Assembly: GCA_005805375.1 (NCBI GenBank)
Contig: SYMT01000340.1
Span: 1-42,769 of the forward strand
Direction of reading: 5' to 3'
DNA length: 42,769 nucleotides
Source: Actinomycetota bacterium
GTDB lineage: Bacteria; Armatimonadota; SYMT01
This document shows positions 33,561 to 42,061 of the stretch, piece after piece; position 1 is the stretch's first letter, and each line of letters opens with the position of its first letter. The notes below the pieces were generated by a model that did not search any database, was not told the DNA's origin, and was given only the letters and a program-made list of their open reading frames with translations. The position numbers and the translations under genes were made by a program.

Positions 33561-33576
33561 ATGACCACGGATTTTA

Positions 33577-34347
33577 ATGATGGCGCTCATCCCCACTGAC
33601 TTCGACCGGTACTTTTCGATCGCTAATGCTGCGGATCGTTTCGCGGAAGCCCTGGAACTGGGCGCGCGCCTCACCGGCGCGGGAGTTGGCCTCACAGAAA
33701 CCCCCGATCACGCGGCGATCTTTGCCGACCCGCCGGCACTGGTGGCCGGCCCGCTCAAGGCCGTTGGTTACGTCAACGGTCGCGATTGCCGGTGCTATCC
33801 GTCGCCGGTAGATGGGCAGGACTACATCAATGTGGCGGCCTCACTGCCGGACGGGCATCCCGCCCGGGCTCGCGGCTGGTGGGACCATGTGGCGGTGGTG
33901 CATCCCGTGGATGACGCAGCGCGCGTTCAGATGCTGAGTCAGGGATACGGCAACCCGTTTGTGCATCACCTCACATTCGGCCTGGCGCCTCCGTCGCTGG
34001 CCGGCGATGAGTATGCTCGCGCGGAAACGTTGGTGCGCGCGATGCGTGACCATTGGGAGAGCATCGGAACTCTCTTTGCCTGCCAGCCTGGAGATCTGGT
34101 CATCGCGCTTCCGGACACAGTGGTCCGGCGCCCCGGCTTTCAGGCGGACTTCCACCGGTGGGTGGGGGGCTTGGCCCCGGAATACTGGCAGGTGGAGGCG
34201 ATGCAAGGGGGCGGGTTCCTCCTCCAGTTCTTCGTGCTCCAGGGGGGACGCATCGAGGTTGCCCTCCGGGTAGGGACCACCCAGGTGTTCAATCCGAAGA
34301 GCGTGCAGAAGATTTCCGCCGAGGAGATCAGCACCGTCCAGGGCTGA
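33577..34347 (+). CDS. Unknown cytoplasmic protein
   Basis: I do not recognise this 256-residue protein. It has no signal peptide or membrane helix. Features include an aromatic/basic stretch RARGWWDHVAVVHPVDD and the segment YGNPFVHHLTFGLAPPS, with two adjacent histidines that could bind metal. This is vaguely like glyoxalase-fold proteins, but the match is too weak to claim. A late LLQFFVLQGGRIEVALRVG strand pair closes it. ATG ATG at the start leaves the exact first codon open. It precedes the aminotransferase gene by 28 bases. Confidence 0.6.
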   Translation: MMALIPTDFDRYFSIANAADRFAEALELGARLTGAGVGLTETPDHAAIFADPPALVAGPLKAVGYVNGRDCRCYPSPVDGQDYINVAASLPDGHPARARGWWDHVAVVHPVDDAARVQMLSQGYGNPFVHHLTFGLAPPSLAGDEYARAETLVRAMRDHWESIGTLFACQPGDLVIALPDTVVRRPGFQADFHRWVGGLAPEYWQVEAMQGGGFLLQFFVLQGGRIEVALRVGTTQVFNPKSVQKISAEEISTVQG

Positions 34348-34375
34348 CGCGAGCCGGCGCTGGGCGCTGCGAGGG

Positions 34376-35500
34376 ATGACGAGCTTGTACGTGCCGATGC
34401 TGGCGTTGGGGCGCGAGTACGCGGAGATCACGGCTGAAGTGCAGGCCGCCTGGAACGACACTCTGCGGGACATGCGGCTGCTCGGAGGCCGCCAGTTGCG
34501 TGCGTTCGAACAGGAAGTCGCGGCATTTGCTGCATCACCCCACGCGGTCGGGGTGGCTTCCGGCACGGATGCGCTGGTACTGGCGCTCCTTGCGGTGGGA
34601 GTCGGGGCAGGCGACGAGGTTCTGCTCCAGGCGAACGGTTTCATCGCCGGCGTGGAAGCAATCCGCCTCGCCGGCGGCCGGCCCGTGCTGGTGGACTGCG
34701 AGCCGCGCGGCTACGGTCCCGACGTCGAACAACTGGAGGCGGCGGTCACCCCCCGTACCCGAGCGCTCCTGGCTATGCATCTGTACGGAGAGCCGCTCCA
34801 CATGATGCCGTTGTTGGACTTCTGCCAGCGGCACGGCCTGCGTCTGGTCGAAGATGGTTCCCACGCCCACGGCGCCCTTCGCGACGGGCGCCACGTCGGC
34901 ACCTTCGGCGATGCCGGCGCGTTCAGTTGCGGCGTGATCAAGAATCTGGGAGCGTTCGGCGACGCCGGGCTGGTTCTCTGCGCCGATCCGCGATTGGCGC
35001 AGAGTATCCGGCTCCGCCAGTCCCATGGGCAGGCGGGGAAGAATCAGCATGTCTGCTATGGGTTCAACAGCCGGCTGGATGAACTCCAGGCGGCTGTTTT
35101 GCGCATCAAACTGCGTCGTCTGGAGGCACGCAACGAACGCCGCCGGCAAATCGCCCGCCGTTACTCGGCCGCGCTGGAAGACCTCGGGGTAGTGCGGCCG
35201 CACGAAGATCCCGGAGTTCACGCCGTGTTCCATCAGTACGTCGTCCAGGTCCGAAATCGGACCGCCCTGCGCGAAGCCCTGCTTCTCAGAGGAGTAGAGA
35301 CGGGGATTCACTACCCCACTGCGCTGCATCAGCAGCCCGCCTGGATCGCCGAGTATGGGAGCGGGTTCACCTTCCCTCGCGCGGAGTACCTGGCGAGCCA
35401 CGTACTCTCACTTCCGGTGGTGCCGGACCTGACCGACACGGAAGTGGAACACGTGGTGCGGGCATTTCGGGCGACAGCGGATCTGCACATCCGGAGATGA
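34376..35500 (+). CDS. DegT/DnrJ/EryC1/StrS-family PLP sugar aminotransferase
   Basis: This 374-residue PLP enzyme transfers amino groups from glutamate to nucleotide-linked keto-sugars. It shows VASGTDALVLAL (phosphate cup), MHLYGEPLHM, VEDGSHAHGA (Asp of the pyridine-binding loop), FSCGVIKNLGAFGDAG with the Schiff-base lysine, YGFNSRLDELQAA and GIHYPTALHQQP, all typical of the DegT family. It overlaps the following glycosyltransferase by ATGA. The pair therefore probably makes and transfers an amino sugar for a surface glycan. Confidence 0.9.
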   Translation: MTSLYVPMLALGREYAEITAEVQAAWNDTLRDMRLLGGRQLRAFEQEVAAFAASPHAVGVASGTDALVLALLAVGVGAGDEVLLQANGFIAGVEAIRLAGGRPVLVDCEPRGYGPDVEQLEAAVTPRTRALLAMHLYGEPLHMMPLLDFCQRHGLRLVEDGSHAHGALRDGRHVGTFGDAGAFSCGVIKNLGAFGDAGLVLCADPRLAQSIRLRQSHGQAGKNQHVCYGFNSRLDELQAAVLRIKLRRLEARNERRRQIARRYSAALEDLGVVRPHEDPGVHAVFHQYVVQVRNRTALREALLLRGVETGIHYPTALHQQPAWIAEYGSGFTFPRAEYLASHVLSLPVVPDLTDTEVEHVVRAFRATADLHIRR

Positions 35501-36456
35501 CCCGGCCAGGCGCCGACTCCACCTGCGATCCGGAGCCCCACGGCATCGCGCTCTCGGTCATTGTGCCCATCCATAACGAGGAGGGGACGGTTCCGCTCCT
35601 GTTCGCGGAAATCTGCGCTGCACTGGAACCCCTGTGCCGCCCCTTCGAAGTGCTCCTGGTGGATGACGGGAGCACGGATGCCGGTGGGCAGATGATGGAC
35701 GAGATGGCGGCGGGGGATGCGCGGCTCCGCCCGCTGCATCTGGACGACAACTTCGGCGAGGCTGCGGCCCTCTCGGCGGGGTTCGCCCACGCGCGCGGGA
35801 CGATCGTAATGACTCTGGATGGTGACCTCCAGAACGATCCGGCAGACCTACCGCGCCTCCTGGAACTGCTGGAAACCGGCGGCTACCGCAGCGTGAGCGG
35901 CTGGCGGCGCCGGCGGACCGGCGGCCTCATCCGGGTCCTGCCGTCCGGTCTGGCAAATTGGCTCATCGCTCGGGTTTCGGGGGTGCCGGCACGAGACACC
36001 GGGTGTGGTCTCAAGGCCCACCGCTCGGAAGTCGTGCGCGGTATCTGCCTTCCCGACGGCCTGCACCGGTTCATTCCGGCCGTATTCGGCGTGTGCGCAT
36101 CGGAGTTTGCGCAACTGGAGGTGGCCGACCGGCCCAGACGGAGCGGGCAGAGCCACTATGGCTTGTCGCGCTTCCGGGCGGTGCTCCGGGACCTGTTGGT
36201 GGTCCGTTATCTCCCGCACCACATCGCGCGTGGATTCCACGCCGCCGGCCGCCTGCGGGCAGGCGGCATCCTCGGCGGAGTGGTTGCGGTCCTGTGTCTG
36301 TGCGCCGGTCGCCCCGGGGGGGCGGCCGCTGCGGGGCTGCTCGCCGGCGCACTGGCGACGCTGGCCGCGAGCCTCGCCGCCAATCTGGACCGTTGGCGCT
36401 GCGCACAGCAGCGCAAGACGTATCGCGTGCGCCCGATATCCGCAGAACAGATGTAG
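35497..36456 (+). CDS. GT2 family glycosyltransferase (polyprenyl-phosphate sugar transferase-like)
   Basis: The 319-residue protein has the GT-A start LSVIVPIHNEEGTV, the LLVDDGSTDAGGQMM loop and FGEAAALSAGFAHARG. The DGDLQNDPADLP metal-binding motif and SGWRRRRTGG follow, then ARDTGCGLKAHR, the pattern of ArnC/DPM1-type enzymes that load a sugar onto a lipid carrier. The C-terminus has one or two membrane helices (AGGILGGVVAVLCLCA; GAAAAGLLAGALATLAASLA). It is translationally coupled to the aminotransferase by ATGA, which suggests joint action in glycan or lipid modification. Confidence 0.9.
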   Translation: MTRPGADSTCDPEPHGIALSVIVPIHNEEGTVPLLFAEICAALEPLCRPFEVLLVDDGSTDAGGQMMDEMAAGDARLRPLHLDDNFGEAAALSAGFAHARGTIVMTLDGDLQNDPADLPRLLELLETGGYRSVSGWRRRRTGGLIRVLPSGLANWLIARVSGVPARDTGCGLKAHRSEVVRGICLPDGLHRFIPAVFGVCASEFAQLEVADRPRRSGQSHYGLSRFRAVLRDLLVVRYLPHHIARGFHAAGRLRAGGILGGVVAVLCLCAGRPGGAAAAGLLAGALATLAASLAANLDRWRCAQQRKTYRVRPISAEQM

Positions 36457-36483
36457 GGGGGCAACCCCCCGTGGTTGCCCCCC
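36456..36483 (+). terminator. Hairpin after the aminotransferase/GT2 operon
   Basis: GGGGGGCAACC and GGTTGCCCCCC form a perfect 11-bp stem with a 6-base loop, starting at the last base of the stop codon. There is no U-run, but the position and stability fit a transcription end. Confidence 0.55.
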
Positions 36484-36507
36484 CCGCGAGGAACGCGCTG
36501 AGTAACG

Positions 36508-36569
36508 GGTTTCCAGGGTTACAGGTGTCGGCGCCCCGGCAATCGGGAAACCATGTAGCCCTGGAAACC
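36508..36569. repeat. 16-bp inverted repeat around GGTTTCCAGGG
   Basis: GGTTTCCAGGGTTACA at 36508-36523 pairs with TGTAGCCCTGGAAACC at 36554-36569, with a single G-T step and a 30-base loop. It lies in the otherwise gene-free 36484-36675. Shorter GTTTCC-type sequences recur in the window (near 3164 and 9773), so it may be a member of a dispersed family. Confidence 0.55.
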
Positions 36570-36675
36570 TGGTTTTCACACTCACTCCTGACTTCGTTTG
36601 TCCTCACTCCTCCCTGGCTGGATGTGTCCTGCGTCTGCAGGCGCTGGGCCAGTCCGGGGCGAACCTGTCGTTGCC

Positions 36676-37587
36676 ATGGCCAACGTCTATGATCAGGGTG
36701 CGCGATACACCCTCCGGCTTGACATCCCGGGCTTGCTCCCGTGGTTGCTCCAACCTCCGCTCGCCGCGACACTCCTGTTTCGCGATTGGCTCGACACTCG
36801 CAGTGTTCCGTATCCCGGCGAACCCGACCGGGTCTGTGATACAGTAGCCGCGCTCGATAGCCTGGTGGATCCCCACTGGCTGGGCGCCCTCCTGATGGAC
36901 CCCCAAACTCGTCCGGACCCGCGTATCCGGTTGCGGACCGTCGAGTATGTCATCCGACTGGTGAGTAGCCTGGAGTGTGGTACGCGGCCGGGGGAGTGGT
37001 ACCAGATCGTTGCCGTGGTGCTCAACCTCACCGGGGAAGAGCAGGATGAGACCCTGGAGATGCGGCTTCCCGGCGCGCCCGAAGTGGGGCTTGAGTGGAC
37101 GGTCAAGATCCTCTGTCTCGCGCAGATGTCGGCCGCCGAGACACTGGCGGGGATCGAGCGCGGAGACTGGGGTCGCGCGGTGCTGCCGTTCGTGCCCCTA
37201 CTGCATTGAGGAGGCGAAGCGGATACGATAGAGAAGTGGAAAGAGTTGGCCGCCCAGGAGCCGGACGATCGGCGGCGCAGCGACTACGGCGGGTTGGCGC
37301 AAGTTTTCGCCAACCTGAAACTCTGGTCCAGGGTCTGGCAAGATGCTCTGAAGGAGTGGGATGTGCTCACCTCGCCTATCGTGGAACAGTGGAAGGCGGA
37401 AGCGGCTGCGCAGGCGAATCTGCGTGAGGCCCGCAAGATCGTGATGCTCGCCGGGCGGGCGAAGCTGGGCGAACCGCCGGCGCGCAAGGTGGCGGATCTG
37501 GACGCGGTCACCGACCTGAATGCGCTGGAACAAATGGTAGTGCGGCTGTTTACGGTAGATACCTGGGACGAATTGCTCAAGGTCTGA
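36676..37587 (+). pseudogene. Rpn-like nuclease-fold gene split by an in-frame TGA
   Basis: The first part (178 residues from MANVYDQGARYTLRLDIPGL to LPFVPLLH) ends at TGA 37207-37209. The same frame continues with GGEADTIEKWKELAAQEPDD and runs to 37587, giving one 303-residue product if read through. The layout is that of a PD-(D/E)XK/Rpn-related family: FRDWLDTRS, a core around MDPQTRPDPRIRLRTVEYVI, LAGIERGDW, then a charged helical C-terminus. TGA is a normal stop elsewhere here (for example ATGA overlaps), so this is most likely a broken gene rather than recoding. The ATG choice is based on the family-like start. Confidence 0.65.
37225..37587 (+). repeat. Duplicated segment, copy 1
   Basis: This segment is nearly identical to 41112-41486. 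I count six substitutions and one 12-base insertion in copy 2 (ACGGCTGCTGCG). Similarity starts at ACGATAGAG and is sharp at the left end. Past the stop it continues only as a much more diverged tail (about 37588-37695 against 41487-41595). Confidence 0.85.
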
Positions 37588-37785
37588 CCGCAGGTCGCCC
37601 GGCGCGGGCAACCGTATTCGATGAGCTGGCGCAAAACCCGCAAGCGCCAGGCTGAATTGTCGCACCCCCAGGTGACCGTGGGGTCCGCCGCTTCTGCGCG
37701 GCTCCCCCAGATGCCGCCGCGTCTCCTCGCGGGTGGAGGACTAATTCGTCGAGCTTCCCTCAGTCCAGCGTGCGCGCCGCTGCGC

Positions 37786-39111
37786 CTACCTGGCCGGCGC
37801 CGGGGACGTCTCCCCTTTTGGCTTCGGCTGGTCCAGCCAGATCGGTGTCAGATCCAGCCCATCCCGTTCTCCCAGCACCACGTTAAGGCTGCGCACCAGG
37901 ATCCAGCCACGCTTCCATTCCCAGGTCACCCGCCACCGTTCGCCCACCTGCTGGAGCGCTTCCCAGACGCGGGCATTCTCGATCGGCTCGTGCAGCATTC
38001 GGCCTCCGCTCCGTCGGTAGTAGTCATCGAAGCCGGGATCCCCATGTGCGAGGATCGGAATGCCTGTCTGCTCGTGGATCTGCAGCAACGCGCCTCCCAG
38101 CGTGGTGGTGCGCTGCTTTCCATCGGAAGGCTCGACGAACTGCTGCTGGATAGTGACCCGCTGCTGCAGTACGGGATCAGTGGTGTTGGCGGGAGAGTGT
38201 GCCTTTCGCCAGGTCGTCTGTTCCGTCTCAATGGCGTCCTGCAGCCACTTCGGCAGGCTGGGGTGAACCCGACCCGGAAGTCCCAGAAAGTTCGGAGCAC
38301 CGCTGCCTCCGTCCAGAGTGTGGCGCATCATCACCCAGAGGGAGGGCCGCTGCGGTATTCCGGAGAGGCGGAACTCTACCTTCGTCAGGGGATAGTCGCG
38401 ATCGCCGTCAAAAGTGCCAGTCACCACCCTCGTGCCGTCCGAAGCCTTGGTGCTTGTGGTGCTGAACACTCCCCGCCACGTCTGCCGCACAATCGCCTGC
38501 TGCCGGAGGGTTAGCTGCGCGTAGGGGATCATCTGACGTTCGCCCCGCAGCACGGCATCCCACAGGCCGGGGGAGAACTCCGCCACAAGGCGGATCATTG
38601 TCGGCGAGGCGTGGGCCAGGCGAGGGTTGGTGGAGGATAGATTGCGGTGCTCCTCGTCGGAGAGCGACCCGGCGGCAACTGCCTGCGCGATCCTGCTCCG
38701 TAACTCGGTACTCCGCTCGCGTTGCAGACGTCGCTCGGTCTCCTGGCAGAGCAGGTCGGGACGCAGCGTGTAACTCCGGGGAGGGACACCTCCCGGCACC
38801 CAGCGGGTAGTACCGGGTCGGGTCATCGTGACATCCGCTAACGCCGCCATCACTTCGGAGATGGGACGGGCCTTGCACAACACATGGTGCCGCCGCCTCC
38901 GGAGGTGGTCCACCGTGTGCAGTGGAAGGCGCACCCGCTCGGATGTTTGCCCCAGGAGCTCCTCCACCGGAAGGTACAATTCCCGCAGACTGATCGGTAC
39001 CCGAAGGCGAGGATCTGCCAGCGAGGCATCGGGGGTCATTGCCCAACTCCGCTGCGCCATCCCACAGATGGTGACAAGCAAGCCAGCGGCGAGGACCTGC
39101 GAGGGTAACAT
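37786..39111 (-). CDS. Secreted protein of unknown function (secretin/STN-like domain ends)
   Basis: This 441-residue protein starts at an ATG with GGGAGGGAGGA upstream and has a signal peptide (VLAAGLLVTICGMAQRSWA). Near its N-terminus, RLPLHTVDHLRRRRHHVLC then ARPISEVMAALADV resembles the short beta-alpha STN-type domain found in secretin and TonB-dependent proteins. Its C-terminus repeats the theme (GGALLQIHEQTGIPILA ... VWEALQQVGERWRVTWEWKR). A basic proline-rich end (QPKPKGETSPAPAR) closes it. A remnant of a relative lies at 20959-21189. The function is unknown, though an envelope or cell-surface role is likely. It follows another secreted-protein gene on the same strand. Confidence 0.7.
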   Translation of the reverse strand: MLPSQVLAAGLLVTICGMAQRSWAMTPDASLADPRLRVPISLRELYLPVEELLGQTSERVRLPLHTVDHLRRRRHHVLCKARPISEVMAALADVTMTRPGTTRWVPGGVPPRSYTLRPDLLCQETERRLQRERSTELRSRIAQAVAAGSLSDEEHRNLSSTNPRLAHASPTMIRLVAEFSPGLWDAVLRGERQMIPYAQLTLRQQAIVRQTWRGVFSTTSTKASDGTRVVTGTFDGDRDYPLTKVEFRLSGIPQRPSLWVMMRHTLDGGSGAPNFLGLPGRVHPSLPKWLQDAIETEQTTWRKAHSPANTTDPVLQQRVTIQQQFVEPSDGKQRTTTLGGALLQIHEQTGIPILAHGDPGFDDYYRRSGGRMLHEPIENARVWEALQQVGERWRVTWEWKRGWILVRSLNVVLGERDGLDLTPIWLDQPKPKGETSPAPAR

Positions 39112-39255
39112 GTCGCGCCGTCCTCCCTCCCAGCCAGGACGAGAGAGACGGGTGCTGCCTTTGGGTCGCATCCAGATCATCATACTCCTCGGGTAGTGGT
39201 GTATCACCTCGACGAGAGTTGGCTGTACTGGTCCCAGCCAGCCTGTTCGGTGTTG

Positions 39256-39858
39256 TTACAGCGGAGGAGTAACTGCTCGAGAGGTCCAGTTCTCCTCCAC
39301 CCCGGTCCATACACCGATCTCCAACCTCTGGACCCGATTTGCGGGCCCGATCGAGGGACTTCCCGGACTCCAGGTGGATTCAAAGGACTGATTGTCATAG
39401 TGGAGCGTGTGAAGCCCGCCAGGGGCTGAGTGTAGCTTCTGTTCGATCTGAAAGCCGTTCCCAATATCGGTATAGATGCGAATGTCGAAAAAGAACTCGA
39501 GTTCGAGACCGTCGGTTTCGGTTCCCGCGCCGCAGGTGCCGGAGAACTCGTACCCCACCTTATGGGGACCGTGTCCGGTGAACACCTGCTTGCAAGCTGC
39601 CGCAGTGTGATTGAGGTAGTCGATTCCGCGACCACCACCCTCATCGGTGGTGCTCCGCTTCACCACATGGGCAGCCACGAGCAGCGAAGCATCACCCATT
39701 GCGTTATTCTTCAGGTCGGTGACATTCGCCCACGTCCCATCACCGGGGGCATGGACCAGCACACCCTCTTGCGGGTCGTCCGCCAGAACGACGGAGGCGA
39801 TGACGACTACGAGACTGAACGGCCAGGCCAGGAACCGTTGAATTCTTCGACCATGCAT
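39256..39858 (-). CDS. Small secreted protein of unknown function
   Basis: The 200-residue protein starts at an ATG with AGGAGA upstream and has a signal peptide (FLAWPFSLVVVIASVVLADD). The mature part shows VTDLKNNAMGDASLLVAAHV, CKQVFTGHGPHKVGYEFSGT, a likely Cys pair (ACKQ, TCGAG) and FFFDIRIYTDIGNGFQIE. I do not recognise a family. It precedes the other secreted-protein gene (39111 down) in the same direction, so they probably form one operon driven by the candidate promoter at 39943-39969. Confidence 0.65.
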   Translation of the reverse strand: MHGRRIQRFLAWPFSLVVVIASVVLADDPQEGVLVHAPGDGTWANVTDLKNNAMGDASLLVAAHVVKRSTTDEGGGRGIDYLNHTAAACKQVFTGHGPHKVGYEFSGTCGAGTETDGLELEFFFDIRIYTDIGNGFQIEQKLHSAPGGLHTLHYDNQSFESTWSPGSPSIGPANRVQRLEIGVWTGVEENWTSRAVTPPL

Positions 39859-39917
39859 CTGCGCGTCTCCTGTGAGTGCTGTGAGAAGTCCATGTTTCGA
39901 ACACTTTGTGTCCTGAT

Positions 39918-39969
39918 GTCCAATTGGACTTCGTTCAGGAGAAGTGTACCCCCCGGGAGAATTTGTCAA
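39918..39969 (-). promoter_or_regulatory. Candidate promoter and operator palindrome
   Basis: On the minus strand, TTGACA (39964-39969) is a perfect -35 hexamer, followed after 15 bases by TACACT (39943-39948) as a poor -10. Just downstream is a perfect 12-bp palindrome, GTCCAATTGGAC (39918-39929), about 60 bases before the gene start. That is a plausible operator position. The 15-base spacer is short, so the promoter is tentative. Confidence 0.45.
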
Positions 39970-40061
39970 CATCTTGTGAGCGCGCCTTCTAGGCACCTCT
40001 TGCGATTGCTAGGTCGAGGACCATTGTATCGTTTGGATTTCCGCCATTCGTTGGACAGGCA

Positions 40062-40735
40062 GTTGGCTCCATCCTCAATGAATGCTTCGGCCAGCGTGCT
40101 CAGAAGTTGGCAGAGCCGGTGACGGAGTGGGTCGCGGATCCCCACCTCCCCGAGCGCCAGGCGGGCTGGGTCCCAGACGACGCGCCGGAATACATCCGGC
40201 AGGTCTTGCGGGGGCAGTGCGGTGTGCGCCGGCCGACGGCCCGTGGCGGGGGGTGCTGCTCTCAACGTTGACGCCCACGATGGTCCTGGAGTTGACCGGG
40301 CAACCTCTGGCCAGACGCGATGCCCCCGTGGCTGTGTGGCACGCCTCTGGGCGCTCCGATGGCCAGCGCGGCGGCGGGGTGGAGACGGCCAATACGGGAG
40401 ACAAACAGGGGTTCGGTCTGACCAAACGGAGCAAGCGGCGTTTTGAGGCGCAGCAGATGCAGGTGTACTTGCAACAGTGAGCGCATCACGTGCTCATCTG
40501 GGGCAAGCGCTGGCTGTTGCCGCGGGCGCCGGTCTTGCAACGGCAAGAGACCCTCCGGCTCGTGCGCGAAGCGTTTGGGATCGGCGGGATCGTGGTGTCA
40601 GAGACGGGAGAGGTGCGCCGGACTGCGCTCAATGGAGACCACCACCTGGCGCGGCAGTGGGTTGGCGCGCTCCAGGCGCTCAGCGACACGGAGCAGTTGG
40701 CGGTCAATTTGGACCAAACTTACGGAGTATGCTGA
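40062..40735 (+). pseudogene. Degenerate transposase
   Basis: Two frames together give a transposase-like protein. The first frame has AEPVTEWVADPHLPERQAGW and DDAPEYIRQVLRG, and then a frameshift falls between about 40200 and 40250. The second frame has LSTLTPTMVLELTGQP, QRGGGVETANTGDKQGFG, LTKRSKRRFEAQQMQVYLQQ, an in-frame TGA (40478-40480), HHVLIWGKRWLLPR and TLRLVREAFGIGGIVV. The order matches the C-terminal half of DDE-type transposases common in Chloroflexi-like genomes. The N-terminus is missing, and I found no terminal inverted repeats. It is a dead element. Confidence 0.6.
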
Positions 40736-41099
40736 GGACGATCGGGAAGGGGCGGAGGCGCACATCCGGCGACCGCGCCAGGATGGGCGACCGGCCGTCG
40801 AGTATCTGCAGCCCACCCGGACCTCCGCCTGTTACCACTCCCCTTTGCCTGGCACTCGCATGCGGAGACTTAGCGGGGGCCGATCTTCCCGCGAAATGCC
40901 CTCTTCCGGGGCTGCCGATCTCCCATCACGGGGACTCGTCCCAGGCGCATTGTCGTCCGATCTCGCCCACCCGAAATTGGCGTCTCGGTCCGCTTCGAAA
41001 AGCCCGTTTTCGCAACGATCCCTGGACGACACGTCGAAACGGGGAGCGCAGCAGCGCAGATATTCTTGTGGTGGGTTCACCTGACCACACCTTTCCAGG
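40736..41099. other. Gene-free spacer after the transposase relic
   Basis: I see no gene, hairpin or repeat here that I can support. It may be further decayed transposon or host sequence. It ends at the sharp left edge of the second copy of the duplicated segment. Confidence 0.4.
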
Positions 41100-41486
41100 T
41101 TGAAATTGGAGACGATAGAGAAGTGGAAAGAGCTGGCCGCCCAGGAGCCGGACGATCGGCGGCGCAGCGACTACGGCGGGTTGGCGCAAGTTTTCGCCAA
41201 CCTGAAACCCTGGTCCAGGGTCTGGCAAGATGCTCTGAAGGAGTGGGATGTGCTCACCTCGCCTATCGTGGAACAGTGGAAGGCGGAAGCGGCTGCGACG
41301 GCTGCTGCGCAGGCGAATCTGAATGAGGCCCGCAAGATCGTGATGCTCGCCGGGCGGGCGAAGCTGGGCGAACCGCCGGCGCGCAAGGTGGCGGATCTGG
41401 ACGCGGTCACCGACCTGAACGCGCTGGAACAACTGGTAGTGCGGCTGTTTACGGTAGATACCTGGGACGAATTGCTCAAGGTCTGA
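41100..41486 (+). CDS. Free-standing copy of the Rpn-like C-terminal module
   Basis: This frame opens at a TTG and encodes 128 residues that match the 3' half of the split gene at 36676-37587 almost exactly (TIEKWKELAAQEPDDRRRSD ... VRLFTVDTWDELLKV). It has four extra residues (TAAA) from the 12-base insertion. The N-terminal nuclease half is missing, so it is either a relic or a helical regulatory module kept by itself. Only a weak AGG precedes the TTG. The copy is newer than its diverged 3' flank would suggest. Confidence 0.55.
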   Translation: MKLETIEKWKELAAQEPDDRRRSDYGGLAQVFANLKPWSRVWQDALKEWDVLTSPIVEQWKAEAAATAAAQANLNEARKIVMLAGRAKLGEPPARKVADLDAVTDLNALEQLVVRLFTVDTWDELLKV

Positions 41487-41665
41487 CCGCTGGGCGCCCG
41501 GGTCGGGCACTGGCTCCCGATGGCATGGTGCAAGGTTCGCCAGCGCCGGACGGAATGGTCGCACCCCCCAGGCGACCGTCGCGACCGGGGTGCATTGGGC
41601 AGACGGGCCGCGCAGCAGGATTGTCCCGTGCGCGGCTCGCGTGTCCGGTGCGGGACCGGATGACC

Positions 41666-42004
41666 CTAGATCGCGTCGTTTCCGCGTTCACCGGTTCGGA
41701 TGCGTACCGCATCCGAAAGCTTCCAGACGAAGATCTTGCCGTCCCCCACCTCACCGGTGAGGCACGCGCGTCGAATGGTTTCGATCACCTGTTCCGTCTG
41801 GTCATCGCCGGTGACCACTTCGACTTTCAGCTTGGGAAGCAAACGAACCCGGTACTCCAGCCCGCGATACCGCTCCACATAGCCTGCCTGCCGACCCGCG
41901 CCGCGCACCTCCGTCACGGTCATCCCCGTGATCCCCATCTCTTCGAGTTGGTGCTGTAACTCTTCCAACCGTTCCGGCCGGATGATGACTTCTATTTTTG
42001 TCAC
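41666..42004 (-). CDS. glnB: Nitrogen regulatory protein P-II
   Basis: The 112-residue trimeric P-II signal protein binds ATP/ADP and 2-oxoglutarate and reports nitrogen status. It aligns with E. coli GlnB at the start (VIIRPERLEELQ, GITGMTVTEVRGAGRQ). The T-loop keeps Tyr46 and Tyr51 (GYVERYRGLEYRVRLLPKLK), Tyr51 being the site of uridylylation in proteobacteria. The ligand-binding TGEVGDGKIFVW is present. It lies 57 bases downstream of the ammonium transporter gene in the same direction, so it is probably the GlnK-type partner that blocks the transporter. Confidence 0.93.
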   Translation of the reverse strand: MTKIEVIIRPERLEELQHQLEEMGITGMTVTEVRGAGRQAGYVERYRGLEYRVRLLPKLKVEVVTGDDQTEQVIETIRRACLTGEVGDGKIFVWKLSDAVRIRTGERGNDAI

Positions 42005-42061
42005 GTCTGGTCCTCGCTCTCCCTGGGGAGCAGACGGCTCACCGGGGCGAGCCGTCCGTCA

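Noticed and set aside
37207-40480. TGA read as an amino acid (recoded code or selenocysteine)
   Set aside because: Many intact genes here end with TGA, including overlapping ATGA pairs, no selenocysteine-type hairpin is evident, and both affected genes look mobile and decaying.
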